The notes under the pieces were generated by a model. The model had not been told where the DNA came from. It saw only the letters and a list, made by a program, of their open reading frames with translations, and searched no databases. Made by a program: the position numbers and the translations under genes. Shown piece after piece: positions 1 to 8,120 of a stretch of DNA of 32,992 bases. This DNA comes from an uncultured Pseudomonadota bacterium (GTDB lineage Bacteria; Myxococcota_A; UBA796; SXON01), in contig CAJBVW010000190.1 of assembly GCA_903959175.1 (NCBI GenBank), forward strand, positions 1 to 32,992, given 5' to 3'. Each line of letters starts with the position of its first letter. Position 1 is the stretch's first letter.

Positions 1-151
1 CGGGGAGCGGGTCGCCGGGGCGGAGGGACACCGTCGCGACGGGCGCGGCCTTGCGCGCGGGCGCCGCCGCGACGGGCGTGGGCGCGACGAGGGGGAGCGC
101 GGCGAGGAGGAGGGCGGCGAGCGCGCCGGAGCGCGCGGATGGGAAGCGCAT
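1..151 (-). CDS. N-terminus of a secreted protein, continues beyond the window (MRFPSARSGALAALLLAALPLVAPTPVAAAPARKAAPVATVSLRPGDPLP...)
   Basis: Reverse-strand reading from ATG at 151-149 gives a signal peptide with AAA cleavage region; open to the window edge; lies 10 bp downstream of the next minus-strand gene. Missing from the ORF track because it is truncated. Confidence 0.7.
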   Translation of the reverse strand, partial: MRFPSARSGALAALLLAALPLVAPTPVAAAPARKAAPVATVSLRPGDPLP

Positions 152-161
152 CGCCGGGAGC

Positions 162-1187
162 CTACCCCGCGCCGAGCACGACCATGTGCACGTCTCCGCC
201 GCTGGACTCCACCGCGATGCCGACGTCCGCGAGGTCACCGACGAGGGCGCCGCGGCCCTCCGGCGACCACCAGATCTGCGAGAGGCAGGCCTCGACCGTC
301 GCGCCGCTGCACGCTGCCGCTGCCACCGGCACCCCGATGAAACCGGCGGCCCGGAGCTGCGCGCGGGCGTCGGGGACGGGGCCGCCCGCGAGGAGCGCGC
401 GGAGGCGGGCGCGCGCGACGGAGTCGAGGGCGGGGTCACGGGTGAGGTCGGTGAAGCCGTAGCCCGCGCGCACCGCACGCACGATGCCGGTGGCCTGCGC
501 GAGGGGGTCCCCCGAGGCGGCGGTGCACGCGAAGGGCGGGAGGGCCCTCGCCTCCTCGTCGACGTAGACGGGGAAGGTCGCGATCGTGCGGGCGCCGTCG
601 CGCGCGGAGAGCATCCACTCGCCCTGCGCGTCCGCCACGAACGATCCCGCTACCGGACGGAGCTGGCCGAAGGGATCGCTCACCGACCAGTCGCCGGCGC
701 CGAGGGTCACGACCTCGCCCCGGGCGACCTCGCGGGGGATCGCCGGCAGCTCCGCCGTGTGCTCCCCCACCACGAGCACCCACCGATCCGTGTCGCGACC
801 GCGCGCGCGCACGAGCCCCACGTCCACCCGGGCGCCGGCCTGCTTGCGGGCCTCGGCGACGAGCGTCGCCGGCACCTCACCCTCGGGCACGCTCACGCTG
901 GCGCGCGCGAGCAGCGGGTACGGGTAGCCCGCCAGGATCGCCATCCAGCGCAGCCGGCAGGCGTCGACCGTCTCTCCTTCGAGCTCCGCGAGGGCCACCG
1001 CGCCCGCGACGCCGGACAGGGCCTCGTCCCACGGCAGCCCGTCGCTCACCGAGGCCACCAGCGGATCGCGGGAGGCGCTGGGCACGCGCGTGTACTGGTC
1101 CGCGCGCGGCGAGGGCAGCACGGGCAGCACGTCGGGGTCGACGCGCAGGGCGCCGGTGGTGGCGCAACCGAGGATCAGGAGGAACAT
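162..1187 (-). CDS. Lipoprotein, possible degenerate C-terminal CAP/SCP (YkwD-like) domain
   Basis: MFLLILGCATTG lipobox-like N-terminus. C-terminal pattern LTRDPALDSVARARLRAL...AGF...WWSPEGRGALVGDLADVGIAV resembles the bacterial CAP fold signature (W..SP.HR..L......VGIGV). CAP assignment is tentative. Confidence 0.75.
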   Translation of the reverse strand: MFLLILGCATTGALRVDPDVLPVLPSPRADQYTRVPSASRDPLVASVSDGLPWDEALSGVAGAVALAELEGETVDACRLRWMAILAGYPYPLLARASVSVPEGEVPATLVAEARKQAGARVDVGLVRARGRDTDRWVLVVGEHTAELPAIPREVARGEVVTLGAGDWSVSDPFGQLRPVAGSFVADAQGEWMLSARDGARTIATFPVYVDEEARALPPFACTAASGDPLAQATGIVRAVRAGYGFTDLTRDPALDSVARARLRALLAGGPVPDARAQLRAAGFIGVPVAAAACSGATVEACLSQIWWSPEGRGALVGDLADVGIAVESSGGDVHMVVLGAG

Positions 1188-1335
1188 GGCGGGGGTCCGT
1201 TATCTCCGCGACCGAGCGGGTGCGCGTCAGCATTTGTTGGTCGGAGGGACGGACGCCGAGCGGCCGCTTCTGCCGCCCCGACGCTGGCGACGGAGCGCCC
1301 CGCGGGGTTAGAAGCGGCCTCCAGCAAGGTGTCGC

Positions 1336-1614
1336 ATGGCGGATGTCGAAGTGGTCGGCGCGGAGATGGCGAACGGGCAGGTCAAGACCCTCCGGGTGCG
1401 CTTCAAGCACACGTCCGAGCGCGTGATCGACCGCGCAACCGCCCTCGCGTGGCTCGCGGACGGCCACTCCCTCCTCACCTACGCCGGCTCCGCCCACCAC
1501 GGCGAGCGCGGCTACGCCATCGAGCGCGTCGAGGTGGACGACGTCCCCTACCTCCGCACCGACACCCTGCCGGAAGCGAAGGACGAGCTGCACTTCCCGA
1601 AGGCGCACCACTAA
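1336..1614 (+). CDS. Small conserved hypothetical protein, DUF3892-like
   Basis: 92 aa; ...VIDRATALAWLADGHSLLTY...IERVEVDDVPYLRTDTLPEAKDELHFP resembles the DUF3892 pattern (YLRT....DNL..LP) from memory. Confidence 0.6.
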   Translation: MADVEVVGAEMANGQVKTLRVRFKHTSERVIDRATALAWLADGHSLLTYAGSAHHGERGYAIERVEVDDVPYLRTDTLPEAKDELHFPKAHH

Positions 1615-1630
1615 GCGCGCGTCGGCTTCC

Positions 1631-4168
1631 TCACTCGCGCCGGCGCCACACCGTGACGAACGCGCCGGTGGCGAACAGCGTCGCGAAGCCGACGAGCGCC
1701 GCGCACAGGAGGCCGAGCGGGAGGCCCATGTCGTCGGCGTTCGAGCCCTTCAGGCCGAGCTCGTAGAGCGGCCCCGTCATGCTCTGCACGTCCCACTGCC
1801 CGGGCACGCGTGAGGCGCGCGAGAGCTTCTCGCCGACCTTGAGCGTGGCGTCGAAGGCGTAGCGCTGGGGATCGAACCAGGTGAGGAGCCGAGCGGCCGG
1901 CCCCATGTCGCGCAGGCCGACGAGCAGCGACGAGAAGGTGATCTGCGGGATGAGAAGCAGCGGCAACGTGCCGACGGCGGCCTCCGACGAGGAGAACACC
2001 GCCGAGACGAAGAGCCCGAGCGTCATGCCCGCCACGCCAGTCAACGAGGCCACGCCCATCAGCGCGAGCGGGTTGAAGCCGTAGGCGCCGAGGCCGAACA
2101 TGCCCCACGCGAGCGCGGCCAGGAAGCAGCACTGGAGCACCGAGACGGCGCCGAGCACCACGAGCTTGCTCCCGACGTACGGCCCGACGCCGACGCCCAC
2201 GCGGCGCTCCCGGCGCCACACCACGCGGTCGCTGATGAGCTCGCGCACCGACACGCTCATGCCGAACCAGAGGCAGGAGAGCGAGAGCATGAAGAGCATC
2301 GAGCTGGTGGGCTCGGGGAACACCACCGCCATCACCGCCGCGAGGAACGGCGGCTGGGCGGCGAGCACCCAGAGGCCCGTGCGATCGCGGAGCTTGGTCT
2401 TCCCGTAGCGCTGGATGAGCGCCTTGAGCTGGACCCCCGGGGACGCGGGCGCGCGGCGGACGGCGTCCGGGGCGTCGGCGGGGTCGCTCGCCGTCGGCTG
2501 CATCTTCAGCTCGAGGAGCGACTCGCGCGTGCGCACCCAGGTCCGGAACTCTCGGCTCTGGCGGTAGGCCTCGCCCCACTGCGCGGGCGTGCGCTCGGAG
2601 AAGCGGTTGAAGATGGCGTCCGGCGTCGGCACCGCGAAGTACGCGCAGGCCTCGTCCGGCGGACCGAACCACGCCACGCGCCCGCCCGGGGCGAGCACGA
2701 GCAGGTGGTCGACCTGCGCCATGACCTGCGGGGAGAGGTCGTGGGTGACGAGGAACACGATGCGGCCACGATCCGCGAGCTGCCGCACGAGCCGGACGAT
2801 GTCCTGCGCGGCGCGGGGGTCGAGGCCGGAGGTCGGCTCGTCGAGGAAGAGCACGCGCGTGGAGCGCGTCAGGAGCTCCTGCCCCAGGTTGACGCGCTTG
2901 CGCTGGCCCCCGGAGATGCCGCGCTGGACGGCGTCTCCGATGCGCGAGCCGCGGATGTGCGGGATGCCGAGCTCCAGCAGCACGCGGTCGACCTCGACGT
3001 CGAGGGCCTCGTCCGTCGTGTCCGGGGGAAAACGCAGGCGGCCCGAGTAGAAGAGGCTCTCCTCCACCGTGAGCTCGGGGAGGACGATGTCGTCCTGCGG
3101 GACGACGCCGATGCGCGAGCGGTCCACCGCGAGGAGCGCGTGGAAGTCGTTACCGTCGAGCTGCACGGTGCCGGAGTCGGCCGGGGTTACGCCGGCGATG
3201 GCGTTGAGGAGCGTGGTCTTGCCGGCGCCGGAGGGCCCGACCATGGCGACGACCTCGCCCGAGAAGACGGTGAAGCTGACCTCGTCGAGGAGGGACACCT
3301 CGCCGATGCGCCGGGTCAGGCGCCGTGCGGAGAGCGCGGTGTAGGCACGCTCGCTGCGGGCGGTCAGGGTGCCCGCGGCGGGGTCGAGCCGGAGCACGAA
3401 GGGGCCGATGCGGAGCTCGTCCGCGGCGCCCATCGGGGCGGCGGAGACCGGCCGGCCGTCGAGCACGGTGGGGCGGCCGCTCTCGCCGTCCACGATGCGC
3501 CAGCTGCCCTCGGTGAACACGAGGTCCGCGTGGCGCAGGGCCACCTGCGGGTCGAGCAGCACGACGTCCGCGCCGGGGGAGCGCCCGATCCGCACGCGCT
3601 CGCCCTGGAGGCGCCAGGTGCGCACAGCGGCGGCGCCCTCACGGCGCCTGAGCAGCGCCGTGACGAGCACGGGATCGACGCCGAGCTCGTGCGCGGCGGC
3701 CTCGACGCGCCGCATCGTCTCCAGGGAGAGCGAGCCCTCCGGCGCGAGCAGGGCGAGGAGGGCGTCGACGAAGCGGAGCGCCTCCTCGGGGCCGTAGGTC
3801 GCGGCAAAGCCCACGAGGTCGAGGGAGGCGGCGTCCTCCTGCTGGAGGAGGCGGCCCGCGAGGGGGCCGAACCGACCGACGAAGGCGTCCACCTCGTGGA
3901 CGTTCACCACGCCGCGGTGCTCCGGCGCCGCCGCGAGGTCGACGAGCTCCTGGGCCTCGTCGGGGTGCAGGCCGACGCGCTGACACACCGCCGCGCACAC
4001 GGCGGGCACGAAGCCGGCGACCTCCTCGCCGCTCGGCGCCGCGACCCTCAGCAGCAGCCGTACGAGGTCGGCGGAGCGCTCGACCACATCCGGCGCGAGC
4101 GCCACGCCCCGCGCGCGGAGCACGCGGTCGAAGCGCGCGGCGAGCTGGGAGAAGGCGGGGGAGGGCAC
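1631..4168 (-). CDS. ABC transporter: N-terminal helical (TerB-like?) region, FHA domain, ABCG-type ATPase, ABC-2 type permease
   Basis: FHA: VRIGRSPGADVVLLDPQVALRHADLVF. Walker A GPSGAGKTTLL, signature ISGGQRKRVNLGQEL, Walker B RVLFLDEPTSGLDP. C-terminal multispan membrane region ending FATGAFVTVWRRRE. Confidence 0.93.
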   Translation of the reverse strand: MPSPAFSQLAARFDRVLRARGVALAPDVVERSADLVRLLLRVAAPSGEEVAGFVPAVCAAVCQRVGLHPDEAQELVDLAAAPEHRGVVNVHEVDAFVGRFGPLAGRLLQQEDAASLDLVGFAATYGPEEALRFVDALLALLAPEGSLSLETMRRVEAAAHELGVDPVLVTALLRRREGAAAVRTWRLQGERVRIGRSPGADVVLLDPQVALRHADLVFTEGSWRIVDGESGRPTVLDGRPVSAAPMGAADELRIGPFVLRLDPAAGTLTARSERAYTALSARRLTRRIGEVSLLDEVSFTVFSGEVVAMVGPSGAGKTTLLNAIAGVTPADSGTVQLDGNDFHALLAVDRSRIGVVPQDDIVLPELTVEESLFYSGRLRFPPDTTDEALDVEVDRVLLELGIPHIRGSRIGDAVQRGISGGQRKRVNLGQELLTRSTRVLFLDEPTSGLDPRAAQDIVRLVRQLADRGRIVFLVTHDLSPQVMAQVDHLLVLAPGGRVAWFGPPDEACAYFAVPTPDAIFNRFSERTPAQWGEAYRQSREFRTWVRTRESLLELKMQPTASDPADAPDAVRRAPASPGVQLKALIQRYGKTKLRDRTGLWVLAAQPPFLAAVMAVVFPEPTSSMLFMLSLSCLWFGMSVSVRELISDRVVWRRERRVGVGVGPYVGSKLVVLGAVSVLQCCFLAALAWGMFGLGAYGFNPLALMGVASLTGVAGMTLGLFVSAVFSSSEAAVGTLPLLLIPQITFSSLLVGLRDMGPAARLLTWFDPQRYAFDATLKVGEKLSRASRVPGQWDVQSMTGPLYELGLKGSNADDMGLPLGLLCAALVGFATLFATGAFVTVWRRRE

Positions 4169-4169
4169 G

Positions 4170-4580
4170 CTACTTGTAGGTCACCGCGGTCGACACGCCG
4201 GCCTTCTTGTCCGCCCCGTTCAGGCGGGTCCCGTGGACGGCGAGGTAGAACGTGTCGCTCATCGTCGGGATGAACGAGAGCACGGGCTCGCGATCGTTCG
4301 ACGTGTCGGTGATGAGCACGTTGCCCTGGGCGTCGTAGAGGACGAGGTCCACGTTGGACGCGTTGTCGTCGCCGCACGCCAGGAACTTGTACTCGTTCCC
4401 GGCGTAGAGCGTGATCAGGTACACGCGGTGCTCACCGGCGCCGAGCGTGGTGTTGGTCTGGCTGCGCACCTGGAAGCCGGAGGTGTAGCCGTCCCAGATC
4501 TTGGCGCGGAGGCAGGTCTCCGCGGCCTCTTCGTCAGCGAAGGCGGGGGTGGCGGCGAGGAGCAGGGTCGAGAAGAACAT
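4170..4580 (-). CDS. Small secreted protein with PPC-like (pre-peptidase C-terminal-like) beta domain
   Basis: Signal peptide MFFSTLLLAATPAFADEE; YAGNEYKFLACGDDNASNVDLVLYDAQGNVL...YLAVHG resembles PPC folds; 1 bp from the transporter ORF. Confidence 0.75.
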   Translation of the reverse strand: MFFSTLLLAATPAFADEEAAETCLRAKIWDGYTSGFQVRSQTNTTLGAGEHRVYLITLYAGNEYKFLACGDDNASNVDLVLYDAQGNVLITDTSNDREPVLSFIPTMSDTFYLAVHGTRLNGADKKAGVSTAVTYK

Positions 4581-4590
4581 GGGTAGCTCC

Positions 4591-5451
4591 TTAGAGAAGC
4601 GCGAGGACGGACGAGGTCTCGGACTTGATCTCGGTCAGGTCTTCGACCGTCATGGCGGGCTTGGACGCGATCTCCTGGAGCTTCTTGAGCGTGGTCTCGA
4701 GCTGCTTGAGCACCTCGACCGGGGCCTTGTCCGCGCCCTCCACCTGCACGTACTTCAGGAAGTAGCCCGCGACCTGGGGCTGGCGGAGCAGGGAGTTGGC
4801 CGCCTCGGGCTTGCCGGCCTTGAGGATGGCCTCGGAGACGAGGTTGGAGCCCTCGAGCCAGCTGCCCGCCTGGAGGAGCGGGACGACGCGCTCGCCGGCC
4901 TCGTACTTGATCTCCGGGATGGTCGCGCCGTGGAGCTCGTCGAGCTCCTTGAGCAGCTCGTCGCGGGACACGGAGTCGTTCGCGATCTTATTCTTGAGCT
5001 CGTCGATGATGGCGCCGAGGTCGTTCCCGGCGCCGAGCGCGGCGAGGCCGAGCTTCACCTTGTCGAGCCGCTCGATCAGCTTCTCCTTCGGGGCGTCCTT
5101 CACGGTGAGGACGGCGTCCGCGAGGAGGACGCCGGTGCGCACCGCGACCACGTCCTTGTTCTCGGCGTCCATCTTGAAGGCCCGCTCCTGCACGAGGGCG
5201 GAGAGGCCGCCGGCGACGCCGGCCTTCTCGAGGGCCTTCTGCATCTCAGCGGGCGAGGGCACCAGCGCGATGTTCTCGGCCTGGGCCTGCAGGTCCGCCA
5301 CCGCGATGGCGGCGGGGGGCAGCGCGGGCGTGAGGTCGGGGGTGGCGGCGTCGGGCTTCGACTCGACGCTGCCGGCACCGGGGGGCATCGTCGCGCTCTC
5401 ATCGCCGCAGGCGGCGAGCGTGAGGGCGAGGAGCAAGGTCTTCGAGAGCAT
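4591..5451 (-). CDS. Alpha-helical lipoprotein
   Basis: Internal start MLSKTLLLALTLAACGDE gives a clean lipobox (LAAC); the track start at 5502 adds an unlikely 17 aa extension. Conserved-looking segment LVPSPAEMQKAL...VLLADAVLTV...LLKELDELHG. Confidence 0.8.
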   Translation of the reverse strand: MLSKTLLLALTLAACGDESATMPPGAGSVESKPDAATPDLTPALPPAAIAVADLQAQAENIALVPSPAEMQKALEKAGVAGGLSALVQERAFKMDAENKDVVAVRTGVLLADAVLTVKDAPKEKLIERLDKVKLGLAALGAGNDLGAIIDELKNKIANDSVSRDELLKELDELHGATIPEIKYEAGERVVPLLQAGSWLEGSNLVSEAILKAGKPEAANSLLRQPQVAGYFLKYVQVEGADKAPVEVLKQLETTLKKLQEIASKPAMTVEDLTEIKSETSSVLALL

Positions 5452-5501
5452 GCGGAGACTCCGGGAGGGGGTGGTGCGCAGGCGCATCAGCCGGGCGCGC
5501 A

Positions 5502-5530
5502 AGGGTACGCCATTCGGGCGGAATCCACAA
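5502..5530 (-). promoter_or_regulatory. Putative sigma70-like promoter for the 4591-5451 operon
   Basis: Reverse strand TTGTGG - 17 nt - TACCCT located about 50-80 bp upstream of the lipoprotein start. Confidence 0.35.
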
Positions 5531-5563
5531 CAGGACGCCGCGCGAGGACGACCTCCACGGGGG

Positions 5564-6955
5564 TCAGCGGGCGACGCCGACCAGCCCCGCCGTCGCGACC
5601 TCGTACGTGCGCGCCTCCGCGAACCCGGCGCCCTGGAGCAGCCGCGCCAGGGCGTTCGTGCGCAGGCGGACGAGGGGCCACGCGAGGACGTGGCGGAAGA
5701 CCGGATCGTCCGGCGAGGGCACGAGGCCGGTGACGATGAGGGTCCCGCCCGGCACGAGCACGGAGCGCGCCCAGCGGAAGAGCGAGGCGGCGAGCCGCTC
5801 CGGCAGGTACTCGAGCAGCCCGTCCAACACGACGATTTGCTGCGGGGAGTGGCGGATGGTGGAGCGCCCCATGCAGAGCCCCACGAGGTCGTCCTGGATG
5901 AGCCGGAGACGCAGATCCCGCGCGCGTCCCGAGGCCTCGGCGGTGCTCAGCGCGGCGCGGCTCTCGTCCACGCAGGTGATCTCGCCGGGGACGCGGCCGC
6001 CGAGCTGGGCGAGGAGCCCGGGGACGAGGCCGCCCGTCGTGTTGACCACCATCAGCCGAAGCGGGGGGTCCGCGGGGAGGGCCTCGAGGACCATCTGGAG
6101 GGCGAAGGCGCCGCGCTCGCGGATGCCGCGGCAGGTGGGGAGCCCGAGGAGCCAGCCGTCGAGGACCTCGCCGAGGGGGCCGTCGCCCTCGGGCTTGTTG
6201 GCGAGCAGGTGCGCCATCGCGCCGCGCACGCCGACGGTCCCGGCGTCGCGATCGAGCGCGAGCTCGCCGAGGTGGGAACGCATGGTGTAGGGGTGGAGCT
6301 CCCGGGTGACGACCTGCCCGGCGATGCGCCCGTCCTCGTCGGACATGCGCGCGAGGGCCTCGCCGAGGGCGGCGGCGAAGTTGCGGAGGGCGGCGCCGAG
6401 CTCTCGGTCAGCGGCGACGCGGTCGCGGCGGATCAGTGGTTCGAGCTCCATGAAGCGCGCGCGGAGCGCCTCGGCGAGGGCCTCGCCGTCGGCCGCCGCC
6501 ACCTCGTTCGTCGGGCCGCGGGGGATCTTCGTGCCGCCCATCCCCCCGGCGACGGCCGAGGAGACCGTCGCGCGATTCCTCTCCACCAGCATGCCCGCGA
6601 GCACGCGGTAGAACTCGGCGGCGAAGGCGGACTCCTGGTCGAGGATACGCAGGAGCGCCGCGCGGTCCCACCGCTGGCAGATGGCGCCGTCGGGGGTGCG
6701 CACGTCCGCGTTGCGGACGCTGTCCTCCAGGAACGACATCTCGCCGACCACCCCGCCGCGCCCGATGACGTCGAGCACGATGATGGGCTGCGTGCGGTTG
6801 TCGATGACCTCGAGCTCGCCCTCGGCGACCCGGAACACGTCCCCGCCGCGCTCGCCCCGCCGGAGCAGGAACTCTCCGCGCGCGAGGCGCACCGTGGTGG
6901 CGACGCCGACGAGGCGATCGCGGTGGCGCTCGGCGAAGCGTTCGAGGAAGTCCAT
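5564..6955 (-). CDS. Cyclic-nucleotide-binding domain fused to class I SAM methyltransferase resembling the extracellular-factor (3-OH-PAME) synthase family
   Basis: Start placed at MDFLERFAERHRDRLV. CNB-like FLLRRGERGGDVFRVAEGELEVI...GRGGVVGEMSFLEDSVRNADVRT. C-terminal MVVNTTGG...GEITCVDES...LRLIQDDL...DGLLEYLPERLAASLFRWARSVLVPGGTLIVTG. Confidence 0.85.
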   Translation of the reverse strand: MDFLERFAERHRDRLVGVATTVRLARGEFLLRRGERGGDVFRVAEGELEVIDNRTQPIIVLDVIGRGGVVGEMSFLEDSVRNADVRTPDGAICQRWDRAALLRILDQESAFAAEFYRVLAGMLVERNRATVSSAVAGGMGGTKIPRGPTNEVAAADGEALAEALRARFMELEPLIRRDRVAADRELGAALRNFAAALGEALARMSDEDGRIAGQVVTRELHPYTMRSHLGELALDRDAGTVGVRGAMAHLLANKPEGDGPLGEVLDGWLLGLPTCRGIRERGAFALQMVLEALPADPPLRLMVVNTTGGLVPGLLAQLGGRVPGEITCVDESRAALSTAEASGRARDLRLRLIQDDLVGLCMGRSTIRHSPQQIVVLDGLLEYLPERLAASLFRWARSVLVPGGTLIVTGLVPSPDDPVFRHVLAWPLVRLRTNALARLLQGAGFAEARTYEVATAGLVGVAR

Positions 6956-7043
6956 GCGGCGGTAGCCTAGCACGCGCGGGGGGATCGAGGCTGCCGGGTC
7001 GGGGGATCCCGCGTTAGGAGGGCCGCTACCGGAGACTCCCCGA

Positions 7044-7625
7044 ATGGAAGAGGTTGACAGGCTGATCGACGTGCTGCGCAAGGCCTCCTACAAGGACCGC
7101 GAACCCATCAAGGAGCAGCTCCTGGCCCTCGCGCGCGGTGAGAACGGCGCCGGCGTGCGCGACCACATCGAGGGCGTACGCCGCGGCGAGCTGCTCGAGA
7201 TCCAGTGGGAGCTCGAAGAGGTGCTCGACGCCACCGCCCCGAAGAAGGCGGAGGAGCCGAAGAAGGTGGAGCCGCCTCCGCCTCCCGAAGAGGAGGCCGT
7301 GCCCGACGCGAACCGCCCCCTCACCGCGAAGGACCTCACGCTCGTCTATGACGACCCCCGTGGGCTCATGCTCCACAAGGCCAAGGTCGGCGAGCGGTGG
7401 TTCGCCACCCAGTTCGACCAGAAAAGCGGCCAGCCGCAGACCTTCGAGCTGCACGCCACCGAGATCGCCCAGCTCAAGACCCAGCTCGTCGGCAGCCCCT
7501 ACTGGGTGATCGGCGCCGTCGCGGCCCCGGTGACCGCGGGCGCCGGCCCCGCCCCCGCCCCCGCGAAGGCGGCCGGCCCCGGCCCGATGATGCGCGGTGG
7601 CCCCCCGAAGCCGGGCGGCCGGTGA
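7044..7625 (+). CDS. Hypothetical soluble protein with charged/Pro-rich central linker
   Basis: ATG preceded by AGGAGG-like RBS region; linker KKAEEPKKVEPPPPPEEEA; GTGA overlap with the next gene. Confidence 0.8.
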   Translation: MEEVDRLIDVLRKASYKDREPIKEQLLALARGENGAGVRDHIEGVRRGELLEIQWELEEVLDATAPKKAEEPKKVEPPPPPEEEAVPDANRPLTAKDLTLVYDDPRGLMLHKAKVGERWFATQFDQKSGQPQTFELHATEIAQLKTQLVGSPYWVIGAVAAPVTAGAGPAPAPAKAAGPGPMMRGGPPKPGGR

Positions 7626-8110
7626 CCTCAGGCCCGCGCGCCGCCTACGTCGCCGCGGCGCGCGCCCGCGCGGACGCGCTGTACGCCGGCGTCCGCACGC
7701 CCCACCGCTCCTGCGGCATCGCCCTCGCGGAGACCTTCGGGCTGCCCTCCGGCAGCTACCAGGCGCTCCGCAAGGGCGGGCTCACCGGCGAGGGTCCGTG
7801 CGGCGCCATCGCCGCGGGCCTGCTCGTCCTCGGCGAGCTCCTCGGAGACCCCTCCCCCACCGGCCCCCCGACGGACGCGCTGAAGGCCGCCGCCGCGCGG
7901 TACCGGGCGGACATCGCGGCGAAGATCGACCTCGCGGTCGACACCTCGTGCAACGCCCGCACCGCGCGCTTCCCCACCTTCGCGGCGCCTGAGCGCGCGG
8001 GCTACTGCACGGCCCTGGCCGCGGTCGTCGCCGAGACCGTCGCCGAGATCGCGTGGGACGCCGGCGTGGTTCCCCCGCTGCCGCCCGCGCCCTGGGGTGG
8101 CGTGGGATAG
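7622..8110 (+). CDS. C_GCAxxG_C_C-like Cys-rich putative redox protein
   Basis: GTG start within GTGA overlap. Motifs [13 protein letters not shown]...[24 protein letters not shown]...[10 protein letters not shown]...GYCTAL match the spacing style of the C_GCAxxG_C_C family. Confidence 0.7.
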   Translation: MTSGPRAAYVAAARARADALYAGVRTPHRSCGIALAETFGLPSGSYQALRKGGLTGEGPCGAIAAGLLVLGELLGDPSPTGPPTDALKAAAARYRADIAAKIDLAVDTSCNARTARFPTFAAPERAGYCTALAAVVAETVAEIAWDAGVVPPLPPAPWGGVG

Positions 8111-8120
8111 CATCGGCGGG

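Noticed and set aside
51-1766. 571-aa plus-strand ORF
   Set aside because: Covers two well-supported genes on other frames/strands; R/A/G-rich shadow translation.
7490-7625. GC-rich Ala/Pro/Gly tail ([30 protein letters not shown]) as a special repeat
   Set aside because: Ordinary low-complexity disordered tail; no regular nucleotide repeat unit.
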